DNA of 64,000 nt. Source: Heliocidaris erythrogramma. Its lineage: Eukaryota > Echinodermata > Echinoidea > Camarodonta > Echinometridae. The notes beneath the pieces were generated by a model. It did not search any database and was not told the origin of the DNA. It saw only the letters and a list, made by a program, of their open reading frames with translations. Every line of letters starts with the position of its first letter. Positions within the stretch are counted from its first letter, which is position 1. Shown here piece by piece: positions 23,647-33,159 of this stretch. Both the position numbers and the translations under genes were made by a program. The stretch covers positions 20,819,108 through 20,883,107 of the forward strand of contig CM046868.1 of assembly GCA_025617745.1 (NCBI GenBank). Reading direction: 5' to 3'.

Positions 23647-23950
23647 AAAATAGAAACACGTCATAAAGGAAACAAAAAGAAGACAAAAGAAGAGAGGGGG
23701 AAAGGGGAGAAAGGCGGTGGTAGGAGAAAAGAGAGTCGGAAGCTTTTTTCCGGTAGCATTTTCCCCTCCTTTTTTCTCTCTATCTTGTTTTTTCTCTCCT
23801 TTTCTCTCTTTCTTGTTTTTTTTCCCCTTTTCTTGTTTCCTTTCTCTGTTTGCATTTTCTTTTGTCTCTTTCTCTCTGTCTCTCTCTCCCTTCTCCCTTC
23901 CTCTCTTCGCCCCCTTTTCTCTTTCCACCTTTCTTCCCTTTTCCCCTTTT
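23647..23950. repeat. Polypurine then polypyrimidine tract
   Basis: About 100 bases of nearly pure purine (GAAACAAAAAGAAG...GAGAGGGGGAAAGGGG) are followed by ~190 bases of nearly pure pyrimidine on the same strand, so the two halves are roughly inverted. Low-complexity open frames on both strands come from this composition. Confidence 0.8.
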
Positions 23951-24084
23951 CGATGGTTCCAAAGGCTGAAAGACAGTCCTATTTTGTCAATAAAAGTGCA
24001 GTTAATCGTATCCGCGTGATATTTTAGATTTATACTAGACCTTAGTTCATGTTTATTGAGTTTTAAACTTATATGTGCATTATG

Positions 24085-24790
24085 TGTTACTGCAGCAGTC
24101 TACAGTGAGAACTTAGTAGCCATAATTCATACAGTTTCCATAGTTTGTAGATTTTCTGTGTATACTTCATTTCTTGGACTCTTGTTCATTTTATATATGT
24201 CTTAATCTTTTTGTACATGCATAGAAGGTGTCATGTGCTATAGTATATGATGGGAAGATAGGTACATGAACTAAGTTGTAAAGCACACAGTATATAAACA
24301 CCCTTTATTGTTTAAGATTGAATAGATTGGTCAAGTTCATTGTCCGCTAATAGTTAGTACCCAGCCAGTATCAGCACCTTTAAGAAGAAAAACAATAAGC
24401 AATATAAGAATGCTTTAGAACAGTAAACTCAGTGGTCCAGCTTCTATGTGCTTTGTAGAGAGAGAAAAGGCTAGAAGAGGTCAGTTCTGTTATAAAGTTT
24501 CCAGAGAAAGAGTATAAGAGTCAGAGACAGAGATAGAACTTGGACGTCAGGGAAGTTTGTTTTATAGTTTGCACGGGTACGAGTGTGCTAAGGTGTAGAC
24601 TGCTTATGAAGCCTCCAACTCTATTTTATCGTAGAACTTAGAACTTAGCACTTGGAACGTGGGAATTAGAATGACGAATAAAAGTTATTTCGCACAAGCC
24701 AACACCGGCTCTACGAATATATTTCTCTTGGAGTTTATATGAGTTTGAAACTCCGGCCTGTTTACCGAGTGGTGCAGGGCGGCAGTCACA
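24085..24790 (+). mobile_element. Probable solo LTR, ~706 bp
   Basis: Ends are TGTTACTGC and GCAGTCACA, an imperfect inverted pair of the TG...CA type. The interior has LTR-like signals in order: TATATAAA at about 24291 and AATAAA at about 24679. ATG lies just outside both ends. No primer-binding site or internal coding follows, so if it is an LTR it is solo. The flanks look like one interrupted LINE 3' UTR. The superfamily cannot be named. Confidence 0.45.
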
Positions 24791-24910
24791 ATGTCTATGT
24801 ATTTTATTATTATATCTTACATTGTTTTACATATATCTTTCTGTATTGTATTGTAAATATGGTGTGCTCTCATACCCCTGAAGGGGTCGATAGAGTCAAA
24901 TAAAACTAAA
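24791..24910 (+). repeat. LINE 3' UTR end
   Basis: CCCCTGAAGGGGTCGATAGA followed by GTCAAATAAAACTAAAAC has the form of a non-LTR retrotransposon 3' end: a small hairpin, a poly(A)-like signal and a short tail. No coding part is attached. Confidence 0.45.
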
Positions 24911-25617
24911 ACAAGTTCATTGATATTATTTTTTTTTCAATGCAACTCGCAGAGTTTTGTGCAAACTTAAATTTGAAGAACACATCTTTCTGTCTCCTGT
25001 ACGACATATGATAATTGCAGCTCTGTCTTATACCATAAGAAAATTGATAGTTGGTTGTTATGGTTACATCTTCATAGGGCCCCAGGCACTCATAGGTCCT
25101 TGCCTATGTGGCACTGTGTCCAGCATTTACTGTTAAAGCAGTAAAAAACAGACAACAAAATTGCTCAAAGCAAGATTTAATGTTCTTAAATTTGCTAAAT
25201 CACCTGATTCAGGGACTCTTCAACTATTGCTGTGCCACAGATTTGGGGTTTCAGAGCCAAAGTGAAATTTTAAATAATTATTTTCCTCTCATGTACATGT
25301 ATGAATGCTCTAGACTGGAAAAAAGCCACAAAAGCTATTGCAGCCTATTCACCCGTGAAAAATATTGTGGAGTACAAGCTTATCTTCAGATAAGCTTGTA
25401 CAAGTGGGCGCCAGGCAGTACTTTGATATTACCATAAAACAAAACTTCACTTCTGATTCCTTTTCTTTCATGACTAGAACGTGTCTAAATGTCCTGTACG
25501 CAGGTACGTACGACATATATACGGAATCGCCCAGATAATGTCATAGAAGAAATGAGTAAAATCTTGTTAAATATTTCGGTGATAAAATTATATTGATCGC
25601 TCAAATCAGACACTCAC

Positions 25618-25639
25618 CTGGCGAAAGACTCGCCGCCAT
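25618..25639 (-). CDS. Gene A first coding exon
   Basis: ATG in a strong context (G at -3, G at +4) begins MAASLSP and ends with one base before a consensus donor, CGCCAG|GTGAGTGT. The single base G plus TG of the next exon makes GTG, keeping frame into SASLPVEG. The frame stays open for 31 codons upstream of this ATG until TAA, so either this is the start after a 5' UTR, or the exon is internal (acceptor AAATGCAG at about 25681) and adds QEFGGTDCNRGGA. No signal peptide is visible, implying a signal-anchor protein. Together the three exons give 456 bp, 151 codons plus stop. Confidence 0.55.
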
Positions 25640-25993
25640 CGCCCCTCCTCGATTACAGTCAGTACCACCGAACTCCTGGTCTGCATTTAACAAGACGTTC
25701 TCGTAGCCGCCATCACGAAAGAAAAAGCGACATTATTTTAGATACAAATGGCGAAGAAAATGGAAAGGAAGAGAGTACACACTACACACCTACATTCATG
25801 TATTATATGATATTCTCGAATTCAAACTATGTGTACTGTAGTAGTGCAGTATGATTACTGCGTGGGGTCCGTGTGGGCGAACGTGTGGTGGGCAAACTCA
25901 CTCAGACAATGCATGCTACAGGTAACCTTTTGTCAAACAGAGGCTTTCAATATTGTTGTGCAAGCGCACTGAAGCGAAATACGTTTTCAAGAT

Positions 25994-26135
25994 CTGGGGA
26001 GCGTTTCATGAAAGGAAGTTGTCAGATATTTTATCCGACAACTGTTATAAGCTACTGAAATCCTTGCATCTGATTGGCTGAGAGCAAATTTGTCTGATAA
26101 AATATCTGACAAGTCCTTTCATGAAACGCCCCCAG
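25994..26135. mobile_element. 142-bp CTGGGG MITE, copy 1
   Basis: Ends CTGGGGAGCGTTTCATGAAA and its near inverse (TTTCATGAAACGCCCCCAG), inner inverted blocks around TGTCAGATA/TATCTGACA, and a core with CTTGCATCTGATTGGCTGAG. A second copy of identical length is at 60775-60916. It lies just upstream of the gene A first exon. Confidence 0.9.
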
Positions 26136-26239
26136 GACAGGAATGCGCATAAAAGCGATGTCGAGATGTTGTTATATCGTATTGTTGGTTGGGTATATCA
26201 TTTAGACATTATTAATGAAAAGCATGAGTTCTTGACCCT

Positions 26240-27000
26240 CTCCATCTTCAGGCCTCTGGGAAGTCTACTTGGTCCCTTATTATTTTTAATATACATAAAT
26301 GACATTTATAAATCCTCAGATGTGTTATCATTTATTCTATTTGCAGACGATTCAAACTTATTTTATTCTCATTCTAACCTTAATACCCTTCTTTCCACAA
26401 TAAACATAGAACTTTTAAGTTCTTTGTTTAAAAATGCATAGTAGAATGGGTAAAAGCAAACAAGTTATCACTTAATACTAAAGACACATTTTATGCTGTT
26501 TAGTAACACCCTGCAAAACTTACCTGGAAATATGTTTTTGGACAACGCGCCGCTGGATAGGGTATCATCAACAAAATTTCTAGGGCTTACGATTGACGAT
26601 AAACTAAACTGGAACATGCACATACAAAATATATCCAAAATTATTTCCCGGAATATTGGAATAATGAATAAACTTAAATATTTCATTCCAAGGACAACAC
26701 TTTTCACACTATATATTTCATTGATATGACCTTATCTTAATTATGGAATAATATTAAAAAGTAAATAAAAATGAACTGCCACACGCTTTCATTAACATGT
26801 TCACAAGAAATAGTTCCATACATATATACATACCCAACAAGATAGAAGGTCAAATACTGTACAACTTTGCTTTCGTGCAATAAATTGCTTCTCATCTAAC
26901 CCTACCCCTTATACTTTGGAATATCTAAAGACGATTTTTCCATTACCTCAAGTGCCAAAATTATGTGTTCTTGCTTTCATGCAGTGAAGCCCCCCAAAAA
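26240..27000 (+). pseudogene. CR1/L2-group LINE reverse transcriptase fragment
   Basis: Reverse-transcriptase blocks appear in order: GSLLGPLLFLIYINDIYKSS, the catalytic FADDSNLFYSH, then in other frames WVKANKLSLNTKDTF, STKFLGLTIDDKLNW, and PRTTLFTLYISLI followed by PYLNYGII. A faint C-terminal part (LPHAFINMFTRNSS) runs to about 26850. Stops and shifts at about 26438 and 26727 and the absence of upstream and endonuclease domains make it a dead 5'-truncated copy. Confidence 0.8.
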
Positions 27001-27170
27001 AGTTTATATGAAATAATTATATTGGCACTATTCGCGACTTTCCTTAAAAGCAGCTTTTAGCTAATATATTTATAATAATATACATTTATATATTATATGA
27101 ATTCAAAGTCAAACTAAAAGTTCTAAACTCCTTCAAACTAGAAAAAAAAATGAAAAATAGGAATGTCTTA

Positions 27171-27419
27171 ACACATTAAGGATGGTGTTGTAAATCAGCA
27201 AATACAAGATAGTAACGAAATACACTATTTTTCAACATAATTATACACTTTTAACTTCTAAACTCCCCCATGTTGTGAAGAATCGACTCGTGTCGGTCTC
27301 GTGAGCCCTCGGCCTCCGATAAGTTTTTAGAAGGTCCAAAAGAGTGCAAGACCGTCTTATAATAGCCTATGCTGTTGGTCTTATATGAGCTGTAAGCCTC
27401 TCAAGCCATGCAAGCTATA
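27171..27419. other. Spacer between LINE relic and satellite
   Basis: No feature recognised. Confidence 0.4.
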
Positions 27420-28640
27420 CCCAGTTTCTCATGCAGTTTCGAAACTATCTTGCATTTTGTCACAGTTATTGCATACAATTGGAAGGTGTAAAAACATTCT
27501 AAGATTCTTTATACACCTTCAAGACATTTTCAGTCTCTCTTTGAAAGTTTCAAGACGATTCTAGTTTTCTTTTTGATAGTTTCAAGACGTGTTCAATATT
27601 CCTTTTGATAAATATATTTCCAGTTTTTATTTCAATAGTTTTAAGACAATCCTACACTCTTAAAAAATTTGGTAAATTTTGTTGGGCAACACATTGTTGG
27701 TTAGAGTTTTGCCCAAAACTGCGCAAATCATGCCCAAACATGGTCAAGATCAATTGACCAATTTGTGTAAAGCAAATGTTGCTCAACTGTTGGTTATATT
27801 CTTACCAACAGTTGTGGTCAAATTGATGTTGGGCAAAATTTACCTTTACATTTGATAAATTCTTTATAATCTTGGGGAAACTTAACCACATGTGTGTTAA
27901 CCGTCGCCCAATAATGTGTGCGGACGTATTTCACAATACAAGACGCTGGGCAATTATTGGTCAAAGAGAAACAACACATGTTGGGTAATTTTCACTTACC
28001 CAAAATTAGGTAATTCTATTGACCAACACAGTTTGGGCAATAAATGCCCAAATGTTTAATGGACAGCATACGACCCAACGTTGGTTAAGAATTGGTTTAA
28101 AAAAATGACCAACCATTTTAAGAGTGTAGTTTTTCCTTTCCTGTAGTTTCACGACATTTTCGGCTTTAGTTTTTCATAGTTTCAAAACACTCTGTCTTTT
28201 TCAGGACATTATCTGATCTGATTTTTAAAGTTGAAATTCTCGTATTATTCTTTTTAATAATTCTTAGATTCCCCTTTTCATAAACATTTGAAGACACTTT
28301 CAATTTTCTTAGTTTTCCTTTTGTGGTTTCGAAGCATTCTCATGTCTCATTATTAACAGTTTAACGATAATCTCGTTTTTTCAGTTTTCCTTCTTCAAAT
28401 AGTTTTACGACAGTTTCACTTTTTTTCAGTGTGATTTGAGGCATTCTCAGTTAATTTTATATAGTTTCAAGACATTTTAAACTCTCTTCCCAATATAAAT
28501 CAGTTGAATATGTACTTTTTTTAGAGATTCTCAGATTTCGTATTTAAAATAAAATCATGGACGTCTCAAACTTTCCTTCTCATACGAGTTTCAAAATGAT
28601 TTGCAGTATTCCTTTCAGTTTCATTTAACGTGATGGATCG
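27420..28640. repeat. Degenerate ~32-bp satellite
   Basis: Variants of AGTTTCAAGAC followed by a T-rich spacer (TTCTAGTTTTCTTTTTGAT) recur through the interval at roughly 30-50 bp spacing, heavily diverged. The array is split by a MITE at 27653-28128. Confidence 0.65.
27653..28128. mobile_element. TACACTCTTAAAA MITE, 476 bp
   Basis: Ends TACACTCTTAAAA and TTTTAAGAGTGTA are perfect inverts, continued inward by TTGGT / ACCAA. The interior is built from TTGGGCAA, TGACCAA and CCCAACATG-like words in both orientations. The ends resemble those of the 42317-42535 MITE (TACACTCTAAAAAC). No clear target duplication. Confidence 0.85.
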
Positions 28641-29350
28641 TTCTATAATTATGCCCCCTTTTTCACGGTGGCTTGAACTGAAGGACTTCCAATCTTTTGT
28701 GTCGTCTCCCAGTCATAGCAAAAAATACCACATGCTTGTGAAGATGGTCCATTCTCCTATAACTCAGCTAATTGAATGACTGAACGAGGCCAAGGTTTGT
28801 TTATGATGAATGACTCATTATACTGAAGCCTGAGCTTGAAAACAATTATTGTTCTTTTGAAGAAAAACGTTCTGGGCATAATGCTGTGATAAAAACAGAG
28901 CAATGGATGCATTCAAGTAATAAAATGCAACTATAATATATACTTGCGTTTTATATTTTTTTATTTTAATTCTTGAAGAGATATTGTTTACAGTTTATTT
29001 ATTTAGAATGTAAACTGAAGCGTTGAGATGGTTGTTTTAGAATGAGCATGTTTTCTAACAAAATCATGATAATTTGTCTTAAAGTGTGAATTTTACGACA
29101 AATCACTTTTGTTACTTATGTCGTCTGTAAGTTTCAAGTCATGCCATATTACCTTAGGTTTCATTTTAGTGATGTCTCGACATGCTGCCTGCTTTCATGA
29201 GTTAGAAAGAAATGGTATAGTATTGTAAATACACGAAAATGCTTCCGCTAGCTCAATAAGATTGAAAAATGAAGATTTTAAAGTTTATGAATTATTACTA
29301 TTAAACTATTAAAAGGAGATAATTTATTTTAAAAACAAATGGTTGATCAT
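28641..29350. other. Gene-free stretch
   Basis: AT-rich, no feature recognised. Confidence 0.4.
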
Positions 29351-29504
29351 GGCGGATCCAGGATTTTGTAAAAGAGGGACTGGAGCCGGAAAGGTACACA
29401 ATTAAGGAGGCTTTTTGTTATTGTGTACTTAAGGTATGCCAGTTGGGTTTCAAAGGGGGGGGGGGGCGGCGGCTGTTTCGCCTCCCCCCTCCCCTGAATC
29501 CGCC
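29351..29504. mobile_element. Short G-tract element with inverted ends
   Basis: GGCGGATCCAGG at the left and CCTGAATCCGCC at the right are imperfect inverts. Just inside lie a G tract near 29457 and a C-rich run (CCTCCCCCCTCCCC). Confidence 0.6.
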
Positions 29505-30688
29505 CCTGTGTGTACATGCGTCTATGCGTCTATTTGAGACATCTGGAAATCTACAGGAGCCAGAAATGTGTGTCAGACAATAGATTCAATATTCAAATAT
29601 TGAAAAGGTGGAGACACATTTACATGGTTTATTATATTTCAATGAAAATAGCGTCGTTTTTGTTTCACTCTGTTCAATAAAATCAATTCATAGATTAAAA
29701 TTGATCATTATTATAAAATGATTATTAATTAAAAGTTTTTTATGTGATTTTTAACCAAGCGTAAAGAGAGACTATGCTTATGATAAATGTTCTTCTTTTA
29801 TGGTTATTAATAAATGTTTGACTTGTATCAGAAAATTGTTCTGTAGCGGTGGTTATAATTTTTGCTCCATTTAAGGTCATGGATGTTGATTCCAGACATG
29901 ACCAACTAGCTTAGTTAAAAAACTTATAAATATAGTTTTCATTTTACCACAAACACAGCGACAGTTAAACGAGAGTCAATGTTTCTATTTTAGTGGTTTG
30001 TGGTTACGTTTTTCCTCAACCATTTGTTAAAACAAATAACAGAATTAAACATTTAAATCATTCTTCAAATAAACATAGATTAATAAAAATAAAAAAAAAA
30101 AATAAATAAATGAATGAATAAATAAATGAATAAATGAATAAAAAAAATCAACATGTAAATCAATAAGAACAGGGAGGGAGAAAAGAGAGAGAGAGGGGGG
30201 GAGAAAGTGGTGCAGACACAATATTAAGTGTTGAATTGTATTATTGAAGTGAAAAATATAAATTAATGGTTAAGCGTCATTGATTGAAGATGAAACCAAT
30301 AATTATCTAAGAGGAAAAAATACATGCATCACATTTATTTTATAAATACCTCCTCTACCCCATTCATTGTACGATCACAGAGCGATGAACACTTCAGTTT
30401 CATTGAATACATGTCCATTATTAGCTTGTGCTAGTCAGGGAGAAAACTGATATTCATATCTGCCAGTTAATCCAACCACACCCTTAATGGGCTTACAGTT
30501 CACCCGTGCATAATAAATGACCCGGTTTTTTAACCCTCCCTAGCATTCTGTATACACAAAGAAATACGATCTATTCAGTTTTTGAAGTTCATATCTTTGG
30601 AATGATTTTCAGTATTAAATGCGACATGTTTTTCTTTTCGAGTGATGTTGTATAGCGTCTTCTAAAAAAGTACTTGCGGTGCATGTGT
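29505..30688. other. Gene-free stretch with simple repeats
   Basis: It contains (AATA/ATGA)n near 30090-30145 and a GA-rich run near 30175-30200. No gene is visible. Confidence 0.4.
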
Positions 30689-31096
30689 GTGCACTTGTGT
30701 TCACCGGCAACCGTGGAACACTAATATGAAAACACACCTTCGAACCGAGGACACACACGAAACCGAGGACCGTCCTCGTTTTGATTTACAGTTTGTTGAT
30801 TTTATTTTTAGCTTCTAAATACGCTGTTGACCTTACGAGCATAAATGCGCAGAGTCCACGTTTGGGCGGTAGTGAAACTTTTCGTGTTTTTTCTTTTTTT
30901 TTGGCTTACGCACTCTATCCAACAGACGGGCACGCCCGGAAATTGAACGGGATTTATTTTTAGTCTTCCAGGATTATTTTCTTCAAAAACAATTGAAAAA
31001 TAACTTTGAATATATAGTTAATTATGAATAAGTCCACGGTTGGGTAATGTTGACACACAGTCCTCGTTTTCGGGTGGAAACACGTATGTGTGTGTG
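30689..31096 (+). repeat. Dispersed ~400-bp repeat, copy 2
   Basis: Same orientation and boundaries as the copy at 17600, including the terminal CACGTATGTGTG that runs into (GT)n. It carries an additional ~41 bp (TTGTTGATTTTATTTTTAGC and following) between ACAGT and TACGAGC. Confidence 0.85.
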
Positions 31097-31690
31097 TGTG
31101 TGTGTGTGTAGGGGGGGGGGTCATGTCACAACTTTGTCCAGTTTTTGTACCCTTTTTGTGGGTACATTTGAGACTCTGTCAATAGACGGTAAAATTTTCT
31201 GTTATGCCCAGCGTATTATATTTTGTATTCATACCTTTTCCATAACCAGTAATTCTAAACCATCCTCAAAGCAGCTGCAGATATAAGACAACTGAGTTAG
31301 GATTTTATTTTCCGCCTTTCATGGATAATAAATTATTTTGCATCAAGATTATTGAATATTGATAATAATGTTTTAATAGTAAGTTTTAAAGATACCATTT
31401 ATTAAGAAGTGTTTAAATGTGAAGATAGGCTGTGCGGATAAGACTCTCTCGATATACTCGGAAATTAAATTAAATTAAATTGCTAAAATTGTGGTTGAAG
31501 TTCGAAAGTTGTGGGAACCAGACTGTGCACTTTGGAATATCTTTTCTATTGGAGGATTTACAGGGTAAGCAAACATTTTGTGGGCTTTTTAAGCACCCAG
31601 CACCCTATCCATTGATAGGTACGTCTATATTGCACGGTATAGGTCCCCCACTAACGTTTAAATTTCCCGCTCTTTACAAGAAAGCCAATC

Positions 31691-32662
31691 ATGGCGACGG
31701 GGCCGGCCTCAGAACCGGAACCCACTATTACGAGTGATGATGATGAAGGTATGTGGATAGTCAGACAAAGGTCTTATCGCAAAAAAAGTAATTTTCATCA
31801 ACCAGAGAAAAGAAAGAGAGAAAAAAGTGATGAATTTACAGTAGAAAACATAAATCAACATGAATCAACTTCTGATTCAGACATGAATACTACCATATAT
31901 CGTACCCCCACACAAAATTCGAGATCACTTCAAACAGACTTTAAGATTTTCATTGCACCAATAGACAAACAAAAGAACTTGAAAAATGTCAACCCTTTGA
32001 AAATTGCGAAAGCTATTAGAGATGTGTGTATTCAACCAGTGGAGTTTATCAAACCCATAAGTACAGGCTTGTTGGTGAAGTGCAAGAACGCCAAACAGAT
32101 GAAAGCGGTCTCACAGATCCAAACCATAGGTAATATACCTGTAAGGGCCACAGAAAGTAAAAGAGGAACAAAAGGGGTGATATATGGGGTTCCTATTGAA
32201 ATGTCAGAAGAAGAAATACTTGAAGAATTAAGAGCTCAGAATGTAACGGCAGTGAAAAGAATGGTGAAAAAAGACTGGAGAAACAAGAATGACAATGAAA
32301 CAGATCTAGAGGGGGCGGGAATAAGCCAGCCGTCACACATTCCACTGAGAAGTGTTATACTTACCTTCAATACAGATCTTCCCGAAAATGTAAACCTTTG
32401 TTACCAGTTTTTTGCAGTAAAGCAGTATATTCCTCAGGTAGCAAGATGCTACAAATGCCAAAGATTTGGTCATACTGCAAATATATGCAGATCAAAGCTC
32501 AGATGCGTCAGATGTGGAGAGCAGCACACATTTGACCAATGTAAAAAGAAATTAACACCAATATGTGTAAACTGTGGAGGGGAGCATTCGGCGGCATTCT
32601 ATGGATGTGAACAAGCAAAGAAGGCAAAAAAGTTCAGGAAATCAGAATCACTAAAAAGCTAA
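31691..32662 (+). CDS. LINE ORF1 protein, part 1 (zinc-knuckle nucleic-acid-binding)
   Basis: ORF1 of the LINE, an RNA-binding protein that packages element RNA. It starts MATGPASEPEP, has a basic region, and ends in three CCHC-type knuckles at about residues 252-315: CYKCQRFGHTANIC, CVRCGEQHTFDQC and CVNCGGEHSAAFYGC. The frame ends early after KKAKKFRKSESLKS. Shifting one base at the A6 run in GCAAAAAAGTTC (about 32625-32635) restores VQEIRITKKLTYAEASQIL and joins the segment at 32686, so this stop is secondary. Confidence 0.8.
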   Translation: MATGPASEPEPTITSDDDEGMWIVRQRSYRKKSNFHQPEKRKREKSDEFTVENINQHESTSDSDMNTTIYRTPTQNSRSLQTDFKIFIAPIDKQKNLKNVNPLKIAKAIRDVCIQPVEFIKPISTGLLVKCKNAKQMKAVSQIQTIGNIPVRATESKRGTKGVIYGVPIEMSEEEILEELRAQNVTAVKRMVKKDWRNKNDNETDLEGAGISQPSHIPLRSVILTFNTDLPENVNLCYQFFAVKQYIPQVARCYKCQRFGHTANICRSKLRCVRCGEQHTFDQCKKKLTPICVNCGGEHSAAFYGCEQAKKAKKFRKSESLKS

Positions 32663-33159
32663 CTTATGCAGAAGCTTCTCAAATATTGAAAACACAACAA
32701 ACCCAGAAACAGGCCATGCAGACTGAAGATACCATGGAAATTTCAAAACCGGAACCAAATTTAAAAGAACAAGATGGCCAAAAGCCTAATGAGAACAAAG
32801 CCCAAAATACTTCAAATGTTTGGCCTCAATTACAGGTAGCAACGCCTTCAAACTCGGCACCTACCATCTTAACCGCCGACTGCCCAAACCATATTGCACA
32901 TCCACCGTCTGAATTACCTAGCCAGGCTACCACTTCAATCAGAAGTAATACAGAAACAAGCCAAAAACCCACACCTAACATAAACTTTATAGCTACAGCA
33001 AATGACGAACAAATTATTGATTTCATATGTAAACTAATCCTTTCTTTTACAGAGGGGAAAACAGAGGAAGATATTAATGCCTTGATTTTGGCAGCAGCAA
33101 AAAAAATCGCTGCAACAAAAAAGAGAGCACTTAGTACAACATGGCAGGGATTAAATTAA
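32640..33159 (+). CDS. LINE ORF1 protein, C-terminal part after frameshift
   Basis: This segment continues ORF1 in another frame from the A6 run: YAEASQILKTQQTQKQ, then a long Gln/Asn/Pro/Ser-rich tail, then a helical C-terminus (DEQIIDFICKLILSFTEG and INALILAAAKKIA). It has no start of its own in the conserved part. It overlaps the first codons of ORF2, as is common in LINEs. Confidence 0.7.

Noticed and set aside
23548-24027. Lys/Glu/Arg-rich and Phe/Ser-rich frames
   Set aside because: Low-complexity translation of a polypurine/polypyrimidine tract.
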